64,000 bases of DNA from Paroedura picta (taxonomy: Eukaryota; Chordata; Lepidosauria; Squamata; Gekkonidae). The stretch spans positions 53,588,674 through 53,652,673 of the forward strand of contig NC_135375.1 in the NCBI RefSeq assembly GCF_049243985.1, written 5' to 3'. Made by a program: the position numbers and the translations under genes. Positions 24,269-34,022 of this stretch are shown here, piece after piece (position 1 is the first letter of the stretch; each line of letters opens with the position of its first letter). The notes under the pieces were generated by a model, which was given only the letters and a program-made list of their open reading frames with translations, made no database searches and was not told the origin of the DNA.

Positions 24269-24313
24269 ATTTCCTCTTTGTAATTTTTGTTTTTGAGTCA
24301 ATACCTTTTGCCC

Positions 24314-24490
24314 TAGGATTGCCAAGTCTGGCTTGGGAGATTCTAGGGGGGGGGGGGTTTACCTGGGCAGCACCAAGTGTGGGGAGGGCAAGTAGCTCAA
24401 CCAGGGCTGTGATGGTATAGAGCTGCCACTTGGCCCAGTGGAACTGATCTTGGAATTCGAGAGATCAATTGAAACTCTGGCAGAGCACAA
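24314..24490 (+). repeat. Short dispersed repeat (lizard MITE-like), copy 2
   Basis: Begins AGGATTGCCAAGTCTGGCTT and contains GTGGAACTGATCTTGG and GAGAGATCAATTG. Same family as 13525-13720. A G homopolymer lies at 24348. Confidence 0.6.
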
Positions 24491-24628
24491 TATTCCGCAA
24501 TAAGGTTTGTGCTACTTTGCCCTAAACTTATTTAGATATATTTTAAACTGCTAAACCAGCATACCCAACATTTATCAGACTAGGCAGCCAAGGCCATAAA
24601 TGGCAGTTGGTGCTGCTCGGAAGTCTGT
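24491..24628. other. Left flank of the Harbinger element
   Basis: No feature other than TGT at 24626-24628, which is repeated at 31914-31916 and reads as the target duplication. Confidence 0.6.
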
Positions 24629-24675
24629 GGGCCATTTCGCACAGAGCTCAAAGTGGCTATTTGGTTGCTGTTTGC
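24629..24675 (+). repeat. Left terminal inverted repeat of Harbinger
   Basis: GGGCCATTTCGCAC followed by an imperfectly matched stretch with TCAAAGT and GGTTGCT, mirrored at 31867-31913. Confidence 0.9.
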
Positions 24676-25159
24676 GAAATCGCTACTTTAACTAGCGAAA
24701 TGTAACTAGCTGTGCCCGTAACGCACAGCTGCGGTTTTTGCGGAATTTAGCACTTTCACTTCTCGTCACTTTCGTAACCCACAGGCTTCCGGTCTCCGTC
24801 TTATCGCTACAGAGGAGGTCCCTTTTTAGCGCTTCTGGCCTCCCGTGCCCGTCAATCAAACTGCAGGCACACCTTTGACCTCAACCCTAAAGCCGGACTT
24901 GTCGGGGTTCCCTTTTTTTAAAAAAAAACCCAGGAAACCCCGTAGCAACGCGTCATCGTCAAATCACTGGCGCTATTGGAACGTGTTTTCTATTGTTTTC
25001 TATGAACCAGAGGTTGATGCATTGATATCTTTGATAGGTTAATCCCCGCCCACAGTACACGCCCACAGGCTACCTGCTTATATGCACCTAGGCAGACACG
25101 TGGTCGGCCTCACTCTTTGTTTGCGTAGCCTACTGCCCGCAGCACAGGTTAACGTTGCA

Positions 25160-26551
25160 ATGGAGAGGATTATTTATCAATTGTTGGCTCAGATGCTTGC
25201 GGTAGTCCAGCGTATCCATACCACCGTGCGGCATAGGAGGGCTGCTATCGAGGACTACCGAGAACGTATTGCCGGAACGATGACCACCAGTAGAAGACGT
25301 TCTCTATGGGCAACCATGGTGGCAAAGAAGCACTGGCAAGCTCTGGCAGAGGTCCGGTTCCCCAGACAGTTCTGGGTGGACGAAAGATCCTCTGACTGGT
25401 GGGAAAATTTTGTGTGGTCTCGCTGGGATGATGACCACTGGATTGCCAACTTTAGAATGTCTAGGGGAACATTTTTTGAACTCGTGGAGGCTCTACGTGG
25501 CCGCATGGAAAGGCAGGTCACTGGCATGCGGCGCCCCGTTCCAGTGGAAAAAAGGGTGGCAGCCGCATTGTGGTACTTGGCCACCCCTCAGTACTTCCGG
25601 ACAGTAGCCCAGCAATTCGGACTCGGAGTCACAACGGTTGGCGATATCCTTAAGGAGTTCTGCCTCGCCATGGAGGCGGAATTGTTCAGCAAAGTGGTGT
25701 GCCTCGGAGACCGCCTTGGAGCGGTGAGTGTCATTCTATGCCCTTTTCCCTTTAAATTTTTTTTTCTTGTTTGACAGGTGAGCAACGAACACGCGATGCA
25801 CCCCACGCTAACATGCCATGGTTTTTTTCCCTTATTCCAGAGTATGGACGGGTTTGCCAGGCTTGGATTCCCGCATTGTTTTGCGGCCGTCGATGGAAGC
25901 CACATCCCTATCCGTGCACCCAGGGGGAGCATAAAGGAGTACGGGAACAGGAAGGACTTTTGTTCTGTTCTCCTGCAAGGAACTGTGGACTTCTCCGGAC
26001 GGTTTATCGATGCCGAGGTGGGGTGGAGTGGCAGGAGGCATGATGCCCTTGTTTTCAGGGAATCTAACCTCAGGAAAGCCATGGACGAAGGGGTCTTTGT
26101 TCCAGGAAACCCCACCGCCACCATTGAGGGCGTGCGTGTGCCGGCGTTGGTGCTCGGGGACGGAGCCTACCCATTACGCCGCTGGCTCATGACTCCCTAT
26201 AAGCGGCCAAGGACGGACGTGCAGAGCCACTACAACCTCAGTCACTCCCGGGCAAGGAATGTAGTGGAGCGTGCCTTTGGACGTTTGAAGTCACGGTTCC
26301 GTTGCTTGATGTCTCGACTCCATGTGCATATAGACAATGTGACTCCGCTGATCATCGCATGTGTCATTTTGCACAACATCTGCGAGGACAAGGGACATAA
26401 CATCCCCTTCCCTGTGGATGAACCTGATCCTGTAGTCCTTGAGGACACACAAGACATCCCTGAAGCAAGGAAAAAAAGGATCTATGCGGAGGGGTGCAAG
26501 GTTCGGGACGCTATAGCCACCCACATCTACAGAAACAGGAGGCGTGTTTGA
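25160..26551 (+). CDS. Harbinger DDE transposase (HARBI1-like), two exons, apparently intact
   Basis: Exon 1 is 25160-25723, exon 2 is 25841-26551; the 117-bp intron has GTGAGT at 25724 and a pyrimidine-rich CCAG acceptor ending at 25840, both in phase 0. The product is 424 aa, somewhat longer than vertebrate HARBI1 (about 350 aa). The N-terminal half carries a helix-turn-helix-like block (RTVAQQFGLGVTTVGDILKE, about residues 147-166). Exon 2 begins SMDGFARLGFPHCFAAVDGS, containing the first catalytic aspartate; the second lies in VLGDGAYPL, and the glutamate in NVVERAFGRLKSRF, so the DDE triad is complete. The protein binds and cuts the element ends in the nucleus. An AATAAA signal follows near 26575. 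The start at 25160 was preferred; the frame is open up to an ATG at 25082. No stop or shift is seen. Confidence 0.93.
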
Positions 26552-26903
26552 TTGTTTTTTCTACTCTGGTGTTGAATAAAGTTTTATGTTCTTTGTTTAA
26601 CCTTGTCTTGTGCGGTTTGTCTACTTAGCCAGCAAAAAAACGGGGATTCTCTGGTCCAAAAGCACCTTGACAGCCCTAAATGCTAACTCCCCGCTGAAAT
26701 TGACAAACACAATACGGAAGCGCTGAACAGGGAAAGTTTGGGGAGGCGGGTAGCCAGGAAGTATTGGCGACCCCTGTCAAACTGGAGGATCAATCCACTT
26801 ATGTTCCAAGGAATAATTTCATTGGTGGGCAGCTTTGATACATTTAAAATAGGGGTGGTCGATCGGAGCAACGCATTTTCGTTCCCTAACCGTCATTCCG
26901 AAG

Positions 26904-28071
26904 ATGCCGAAGCCACGGAAGGGCTCCTTCTGGCAGCGCACCGAGGCTGAGGCACTTCTGGAGCTTGTTCTCCAATCAAAAAGTGTTGGCCGCCTTATGG
27001 CCAGCACCCACTGCCACACCAAGGGTGCTTACCTGGTGTTGGCATCCAAGCTGAGGGAGAGGGGCTACGTCCGGACCTGGGAGCAGGTCCGGACGAAATT
27101 TAAGAGGGTGAAGCTGGACTTCCTAAACAGTCTAGAACAGTGGGGGGGGGGGGGTCCCGCAGCCAAGTGGGAGAACGGTCTTCCACGACCTGATGGTCAA
27201 GATATGGGAGAAGGCTGGGAAGCCCCCCCTGGAGATGAGGAGGCATATGGGTGAGTGCTGCCCTCGTTGTGTTTTACCCTTAAGCATGCATGGAATGTCT
27301 AGATGCCTCTTTCCCCTACAGTCCCCAATGAAATTCGAGAAAGTATTAAGATGCTGTCAACCCCCTCTGACTTAGCCCGCCAGTACTGTAGAACCACTTT
27401 GGTAATGCGCTTTGGCTCTGATTGTGGTGTGGCCATCAGCTGTGTTTCATCTTTGGTTTGTGTGCTTTTACTTATGATTTCTCTTTTTCTTTGCCCAGCT
27501 ACACAATCACCATCCAAGCTTGCAAAATTACCTGAGCGTGAGGAAGGGGAGGAAGAGGGACCTTCCACCTCAGGACAGGCTGCAGGTGAGAGTTTTATGT
27601 CTTTGAGGGAGACCCATGTGTGTGTACCCCCATGGAGCCATAAGGGAGCCTGCTGTGATGCTTCCATTTGAAGTGTGATTGAATTCTTTATTTGATTTCT
27701 ATAGCAGAAACAATGGAGGCAAGGCTGCGTGCCATGGAGGCCAGGGTGACATCCTTAGAGGCAGAAGTGGCTGACCTAAAAGGGGAGATGGAGAGGCAGA
27801 GGCAGCAGAGGGAGGCGGAAGAACGTAGGTTATGTTCCCCACTGCCCAACTCTTCTCACACTGTGGCTAAGGCCACTATAAAGTGTATCCATGTAAACTC
27901 CAGATTGGAAAATATGTGTGGCACTAATGTGTACTTTTTCTCCCTCCCCACACAGTTAAGAAGAAGGAGGACGAAGAACTGTTCCGCCGCAAAGTCAGGG
28001 GAACAGTCGGACGGTTGTGCAGAAGAGTGAGGGAGATGGAAGGGGCTGGTGAGGGGAGCGGAGGGACCTGA
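26904..28071 (+). CDS. Harbinger accessory Myb/SANT-like protein A, multi-exon, with coiled coil
   Basis: Exon 1 (26904-27250) encodes a trihelix Myb/SANT-like DNA-binding domain (FWQRTEAEALLELVLQ at residues 9-24 through W-E-Q-V-R-T-K-F-K-R-V-K-L-D-F-L to about 75). A 12-bp G run near 27141-27152 shifts the frame: the frame that leads to the splice donor (HDLMVKIWEKAGKPPLEM) is not the starting frame, so the copy is broken there or the run length is misread. Later pieces: 27322 onward (VPNEIRESIKMLSTP), ending at 27585 (the boundaries between 27360 and 27500 are uncertain), 27705-27824 encoding a coiled coil (METMEAR-type heptads MEARVTSLEAEVADLKGEME), and 27956-28071 encoding KKKEDEELFRRKV to a stop at 28069. 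GT/AG sites and phases agree for the last three introns. Probably the transposase partner that recognises the element ends. Confidence 0.82.
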
Positions 28072-30723
28072 GTGTTGTTTTCTGTTTGTGCTTGGAGAGC
28101 ACCTCTAGGTGGTGAGCCGGCTGGACCCAGGGCTGGCTCATCGTCATCTGAAAGGACCTCTGTTGGCAAAAAATGAGAAACAGAACTGTTAGTACCATCG
28201 AGACAGTCAAAACCCACCCTGGTGCACATGGTGGCCTTTTTTGGTTACATATTGTTAAACCAAGACTCTAAACAATGCCCGGGGAGCACATGAACCCAGC
28301 ATAGCTCCCTGGCAGTGCTGCCAACTGTGGAGATCAGTGCATTCTCTGTGTAAAGGTGAAGTGGCATTTACCCCCTCAGTCTATTTAAAGTTTTCAGATT
28401 TTTCTGAAAACCTGGGGAGTTCCTCAGGTATTCTGAAAAATCTGTTTAGCATCTATGTGGTCCTTGTGGATTTAGCTATCCCCAAATGGGGGCTACTCAT
28501 CAGTAACAGTGCATGGATAACTTTATTCCATGAAGTTGGAGATAACTAGTTCGCTAAGAATGTGCATCCTTAGATAAGGTATTATTTTAAAACAACTTTG
28601 AATATAGGAAGGGGCACACTTGCTTGTGACCTGCTCAACTTTGGATAAGATATCTTTATGGACTCATGTAATTACTTTCCTGAGGGGAGCGGAGGGACCT
28701 GAGTGTTGTTTTCTGTTTGTGTTTTGGGGTGGGGGGTGTTGGGGGGGGGTCCAAGTTACATTCCCTAATTTTTTATCCCTGTTAAATATATAAATTTGTT
28801 TAAAAAAGTTGGCTTTCCTGGAGGGTGGGGGTGGTGGTGGTGGGGGTCCAAGTTACAATCCCTAATTTTTTTCCCCTGTTGAACTGTTTTTGAAAATAAA
28901 ATGTTGTTGCAAATTTTCTAAAAAAGACTCCAGTGTGACTCCTTACACTCGCACACCTTTCACCCCACACTCCTAAAACACCTTTAACTGACACCCCTCC
29001 AACCTCCACCCCACACAACAGTACCAGAATAGACACAATCACTAGAGAGGGTACACAGAGACAGAGTCAAAAATGCCCGGGGAGCACATGGTTAGTGTTT
29101 GTTTGCCCATGGTGGGCTTTTTCCTTTGCCTACTTTCACAGCAAGACTCACAACAATGAAAAGGGAGCACACGGTTAGTGTTTGTTTGCCCATGGTGGGC
29201 TTTTTCCTTTGCCTACTTTCACAGCAAGACTCACAACAATGAAAAGGGAGCACACGGTTAGTGGCTTGCGACATTGTCCTGCAGCCATGGCTCGAAAGGA
29301 ACAGTTCATGCACGCTCACCATCTTGGATCTGTATCTGCCTGCGCTGGGCAGGAGGTCCAGCCACCCCACGCTCCTCCTCCTCCTGTGTCCCGGGTATGA
29401 AATCTGCGAAGAAGGAAAAAAAAAGATCTAGGACCAAAGTGTGGCAAAGCAAGCTTCGAACCCTAAAGCAGCAACGTAGAGGGACTCTCTTCTGTCTCTT
29501 AGCAGTGCTGCTGCCCTGCACAAACAGAAAAGCAAAAAGCAGTTAACCCCCCCCCCCCTTATTGCAACTGATACTTACCAACGTTTGTTGATGCCCCAGA
29601 ATCACTGTCCTCGTCCACCGCTGCTGGAGACTCGAGGGGCCCCGTCCCTGGCATCTGTGTCTCTGTGGACAAGAGCAGAAAATAGTGAAAAAGGAGCAAG
29701 CATACAACCTGAACCACACAGCATGCTCCCAAAGTAGTGGCTACAGTACTGCAGAAGGCCTATGGCTGAGGCATGCTGCAAAACTTTTTGGGTTGTTGGT
29801 TAAACACTACCGTTTTAAAAAGCCACCATAGCAAGCAGTCCACAAACAGGCTAGCATATTATGCGTTGCAACGAACACACTGCATACAATAGTGAAAAAG
29901 GAGCAAACATACAACCTGAACCACACAGCAAGCTCCCAAAGTAGTGGCTAAAGCACTGCAGAAGGCCTATGGCTGAGGCATGCTGCAAAACTTTTTGGGT
30001 TGTTGGTTAAACACAACCGTTTTAAAAAGCCACCATAGCAAGCAATCCACAAACATCCTAGCATATTATGCGTTGCAACGAACACACGAGAAAACGATTC
30101 CCAAATGTCAGAACACACATTTGCTCAAAATTAAATATAAAATAAAAATAAAAGTGCTTACCGGAGGCAAGGGGCGTCTGCTGAGGAATCTCTTCTGGCT
30201 CCCCAGGAGCGATGGCGAGTAGGTCCAGCGTCACCATGTCCGCGCCTCGTTGCTGGACCGGGGGTGGAGGCCGGACGGTGGACGAGGTGCCCTCGCCTGG
30301 ATCCTCCTCAGCGGGTGGTTCCTCGACCGGGGCAGCCGGCTTCCGAACCACCTTCAGGCTCCTCCCGACACGCTTCGGCCTGCCGGCACCGTCCCCGTCG
30401 CCGTAGAGTGGGCGCTGCTCCTCGAAGTACGGGCAGGTTACTTTAGCGTTGCCGGAACCCTTATTGTGGTTCACGGCCCGCATGTACTCCACCCGCATGG
30501 TCTTTGTTTTTGACCGGCATTCAAGGCCGGTCCTGTTGTGGCCCAGGGCACGCATCTTGATGGCCACTTGCTCAAACACCTCCCGATTCCTGTGTGAGGA
30601 CTGGAAGGCGTCCTGGATTTTCTCTTCCGAGAAAATCACGATCAGGTCCCTGATCTCCGCGTCCCTCCATGTTGGCCCCCTGCCGGTTGCCTGGACGGAC
30701 GACGCTTGTGAAGAAGATTCCAT
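27924..30723 (-). CDS. Harbinger accessory Myb/SANT-like protein B, four exons
   Basis: Minus-strand exons: 30723-30162, 29662-29579, 29403-29320 and 28159-27924; all introns have GT/AG ends and phase 1, giving a 321-aa open product. Residues 18-105 form a Myb/SANT-like domain: TWRDAEIRDLIVIFSEEKIQ, REVFEQVAIKMRALGHNRTG, LECRSKTKTMRVEYMRAV, then CPYFEEQRPLYG, the pattern of trihelix (Myb_DNA-bind_4) proteins. The rest is proline- and acid-rich (PPAEEDPGEGTSS, VDEDSDSGAS, LSDDDEP). It is not closely similar to protein A of the same element. The last exon overlaps the last exon of gene A in antisense, and its end may have been altered by the rearrangement at 28051-29091. An upstream in-frame ATG at 30864 exists; 30723 fits the domain better. 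Confidence 0.8.
28051..28091 (+). repeat. 41-bp direct repeat, copy 1 (copy 2 at 28681-28721)
   Basis: TGAGGGGAGCGGAGGGACCT and the next 21 bases are identical at both places. Copy 1 contains the gene A stop codon; copy 2 continues into a 3'-UTR-like tail with AATAAA near 28896. Confidence 0.95.
28291..28682 (+). repeat. 392-bp segment, inverted copy of 32105-32496
   Basis: This piece runs from TGAACCCAGC to ACTTTCCTG and is almost identical to the reverse complement of 32105-32496: the 70 codons at 28337-28549 translate identically in both. It separates the two copies of the 41-bp repeat. Both junctions share a TG with the neighbouring element sequence, a microhomology. Confidence 0.95.
29091..29256. 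repeat. Two tandem 83-bp units in an intron of gene B
   Basis: GTTAGTGTTTGTTTGCCC starts at 29091 and again at 29174, with the third, partial start at 29257. A diverged relative of the unit is at 28215-28293. Confidence 0.95.
29681..30087. repeat. Two tandem 200-bp units (period 207) in intron 1 of gene B
   Basis: AATAGTGAAAAAGGAGCAA starts at 29681 and 29888; the units end with GCAACGAACACAC at 29880 and 30087. They differ at only a few positions. Confidence 0.95.
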
Positions 30724-31135
30724 GCTGCCTTCGCGAGTAGCTGAGCAAAATGGAGGTGCGAGGTGCAGGGTGCAACGGATCATATACCTTCCCGCACACA
30801 AAGACAAAGGGACTAGCCGGCTCCTGATTGGTGGAGGGCAGTAGGGGACACGCACATTGGCCACATGAGGTCACATGTCACGTTCAAAACTCCTCGCGCG
30901 GGAACAGGATCTGCCCCTAATGGCCAGATTAGCGCCCTTGTTGTTTGACTTCTCGCATGCGCTGATTCGTCTACACGCGAGAAGAGCAGTTTGTACATGC
31001 AGCGGGAGCCATTTTACTGAAATGTCCGCCATTACAAAAACGCATGCCGGTGTTCAACCGAGAGCAAGTGCAGCGGTACGCGACAGTTCCCCAATAATAT
31101 TCACCAGCCAAAGCATAAATCAATGACATGTTACT

Positions 31136-31425
31136 GGCGAACGTTCGTTGGCACGCTCAGAGAAAAGTTTTTTAAAATGAACGGTGGACGGCGACTCCGC
31201 TTGCCGGAGGTCTAGCTGCTGATGGAAGGGGTTGTCCGCACCCAAGCACAACCACGCACCCGGAACCACACAAAGACCCACTACACATAAACCGCCCCTC
31301 ATGGTATCACCTCGAATCATATCTATTGAACTCCACTAATCTAAACAGGAGACTGCGAGCGGCGAACGTTCGTTGGCACACTCAGAGGAAAGTTTTTTAA
31401 AATGCTCCCTTTACGTTGACTCCGC
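31136..31425 (+). repeat. Repeated 65-bp block in the right subterminal region (31136 and 31361)
   Basis: GGCGAACGTTCGTTGGCAC and the next 45 bases occur at 31136-31200 and 31361-31425, 225 bp apart. Position close to the right end suggests transposase or SANT-protein binding sites or a duplication in a promoter region of gene B. Confidence 0.85.
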
Positions 31426-31866
31426 TAGTACTGGCCGAAGGTAGACGGGGTTTTAAGCTTTGGGCAAATGTTGGGAACGTGACGGTGTGTGCTACTGTGC
31501 TTTTGAAATACTCTTGTGGTGTCCGGGCAGAATTTCCGAAAGTGATCGTGCTAGAAAGCCAGTCGCTGTCTCGTTGCCTCGTTGATCTGTGCTCGGTCCG
31601 AGAAAAAAAAAATGGCGAACAGTTTGCCGGAAGTTTGGAGGAAAGGCTCGGGAGGAGGGACTTTGAAGAACCCGCAACAATGGTAACGCACAAGTCTTTA
31701 GCGCTATTGTCGCAGATTGGTTGCAGGAGTGTATCGCTATCCGGAGGGTGAATCCACTTTTCTGGATTCCCCTAGAAGCGCTACAACGAAGCGCTTTTTG
31801 CGGGTCGGTTGCAGGACTGTTGCAGATTGTCTACGACGTCGTGGGTTATGGCAAATTAGTAGCGTT

Positions 31867-31913
31867 TCCAATTAGCAACCATTGTGCTACTTTGAAGCCG
31901 TGCGAAATGGCCC
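31867..31913 (-). repeat. Right terminal inverted repeat of Harbinger
   Basis: Read inverted it starts GGGCCATTTCGCAC and carries TTCAAAGTAG and ATGGTTGCT, matching the left end. Confidence 0.9.
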
Positions 31914-32104
31914 TGTGACTTGTATTTTTCCTCATTCCTTGTTCTGAACCTGATATGACATGTAACAAAAAAAAAAAAACAGTGTTTTTGATTTGCTATT
32001 TTTATAGTGGACATTTAGAGTCTTTTGCTTTCATTTTATCCTTAATCTTTAACATTGGCTAACTCAAAAGAAAATAGTAGCCCTTATTCCTATATAGATT
32101 ATTA
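31914..32104. other. Right flank of the Harbinger, AT-rich
   Basis: An A homopolymer near 31967. No gene. Confidence 0.5.
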
Positions 32105-32496
32105 CAGGAAAGTAATTACATGAGTCCATAAAGATATCTTATCCAAAGTTGAGCAGGTCACAAGCAAGTGTGCCCCTTCCTATATTCAAAGTTGTTTTAA
32201 AATAATACCTTATCTAAGGATGCACATTCTTAGCGAACTAGTTATCTCCAACTTCATGGAATAAAGTTATCCATGCACTGTTACTGATGAGTAGCCCCCA
32301 TTTGGGGATAGCTAAATCCACAAGGACCACATAGATGCTAAACAGATTTTTCAGAATACCTGAGGAACTCCCCAGGTTTTCAGAAAAATCTGAAAACTTT
32401 AAATAGACTGAGGGGGTAAATGCCACTTCACCTTTACACAGAGAATGCACTGATCTCCACAGTTGGCAGCAGTGCCAGGTAGCTATGCTGGGTTCA
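32105..32496 (-). repeat. 392-bp segment, external copy
   Basis: Reverse-complement twin of 28291-28682. It lies 191 bp beyond the transposon end and continues on its right into sequence (to about 32760) not present in the inner copy, so this locus is probably the source. A minus-strand 133-codon open frame spans it (32639-32238) but matches nothing known to me. Confidence 0.93.
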
Positions 32497-33667
32497 GAAG
32501 GTCTGCCTGCAGTATAGCCTGGGGCTCCAGAGGCAGTGGCTGCACAGCCAAGAAACCACATTGGACCTGCTGGTGGTGGTAGGGTGGCTTTGAAGCTGAT
32601 GGCAGCTATGCAGCCCAGGAATTGTGCTAGGCCCACCATTGGCAGAGGTGCAAACCCAAGGTCTGCACAGGGCGTGAGTCCAGAAAAAAATGGGATCCCT
32701 CTTTTGAGTATTGCAAGCCCACATTTGTCTGTATACTAACAGCAAAATCATACAAATATGTGAATATTTAAATCCAGTAAGTGTAGCTATGACATGCAGA
32801 TTTTTTAATTTAATTTTATTTTATTTTATTAGCTACAAAGTGACATGGAAAAGGTTCTCAAAGGACAAAGGCCCCTTAGACCAACAATTGTCTGTGCAAT
32901 ATAAAGTTTGGGTTTCTATACATTGAATACATCTATATATTTGAAATTTTGTTGATTTTGAAATGCATTGACTTCCAAATTTTCACCTTAACGTTGTAAA
33001 TGATTAGTTTTGTCAAGCTATACTTTGCACCACTTTGAGTTAAATAATGAGGTTCCTCTGGATTCTCTTTTACAACTCATTACTTATGACAGATCTAAGA
33101 GCTAGCATACCAAGAGATGTTTAAGTTTATGAACCAAATGTACTTCTGCCTACCTTATGAGACCACAGCAATTAAAATTTAAATATAAGAATTAAGTCCA
33201 TGCATTTTACATAGGATGTTTGGGTTCCAACATGATTTTCTCATTGGAGTCATTGGCCATTCAAGCACTTACTGCTGCCACTTTCTCTGAATTATGCATG
33301 AGGTATTTTCATGTAGAAATCATCAACACAAGAACAACCACTCTACATGAAAATTCTGTCAACATATTTTATTTGATTTCATTTCGTGAATTAAACATGT
33401 TCACAAAAAAAAAAGATAGAATTTTCCTCTCAGTGTGACGCAAACATAAACCATGAATTTGTGTCTGATGGTTATCTTTTAGAGATCAGAAGTGGCAGTG
33501 TTAAACTAATGAGAAAAGTTACATTTTTCTACTAAAACAATGTTGGTCATAATACTCATCTGGAACAAACCCCTATTACTTTCAGTGAAGTTTGTGCCAG
33601 AATAGTGATTTTGCAGCACAGAGCAAGATTTGCAAAAACTTGAATACATTGATATTTTGGGGAAATT
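32497..33667. other. Intergenic, nothing recognised
   Basis: From 32800 on it is AT-rich without a nameable repeat. Between 32497 and 32760 the DNA is GC-richer, again without a match. Confidence 0.5.
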
Positions 33668-33930
33668 TGAGTTTCAGAAACCAGTGAAATCTTGCAGCTG
33701 CTTTCCTAAATTATCTCACATTTCTAGCCAGGGAACAGATGATGTTTAGCAACCACAGGAAAAAGCTGTATGGTAAGACAGTCTAGGAAGAATATGGGGG
33801 GAGCAAATTAGTGGTAATATTGTATCTGAGGAAGTGTGCATGCACAAAAGCTCATACTTGAATAAAACTTTGTTGGTCTTAAAGGCGCCACTGGACTACA
33901 TTTGTCAAGTATTTTCTCTAATTAGCTTGC
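33668..33930 (+). repeat. Unclassified dispersed repeat, copy 2, with Penelope tail inside
   Basis: Same repeat as 11740-11935 in the opposite orientation. The match stops near 33822 (GTGGTAATA) and resumes near 33905 (TTTTCTCTAATTAG); the gap is filled by a Penelope tail. Confidence 0.7.
33823..33903 (+). mobile_element. Penelope-like element 3' tail (fossil)
   Basis: TGTATCTGAGGAAGTGTGCA followed by AAAAGCTCATACTTGAATAA and TTTGTTGGTCTTAAAGG is the standard Penelope 3' end in lizards. Only about 80 bp are present. Confidence 0.75.
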
Positions 33931-34022
33931 CATGTTAATACTTTACCAAATTAAGAGTCATACTGTGGTATGCATTCCTCATAATACATAGTGGTTTGTG
34001 TTCCTCATAAAGTTCTCTAGTG

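Larger units (their letters stand above)
24629..31913. mobile_element. PIF/Harbinger transposon with three genes (7.3 kb)
   Basis: The left end GGGCCATTTCGCAC recurs inverted at the right end; beyond the 14 identical bases the inverted similarity continues imperfectly to about 45 bp. Both ends are flanked by TGT (24626-24628 and 31914-31916), the 3-bp duplication length of PIF/Harbinger, although TTA or TAA is the more common sequence. Gene order: transposase (+), Myb/SANT-like gene A (+), Myb/SANT-like gene B (-, convergent). In known Harbingers a single Myb-like partner brings the transposase to the DNA ends and the nucleus; here two different ones appear. The coding DNA is CpG-rich and distinct from the AT-rich surroundings. 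Internal duplications and an inverted insert (28291-28682) show rearrangement after or during movement. The open transposase frame argues for recent activity. Confidence 0.93.

Noticed and set aside
30449-30844. 131-codon plus-strand frame
   Set aside because: Antisense shadow of the SANT gene B first exon.
32238-32639. 133-codon minus-strand frame, partly duplicated inside the transposon
   Set aside because: No recognisable protein family; the duplicate is explained by copying of DNA, not by a gene.
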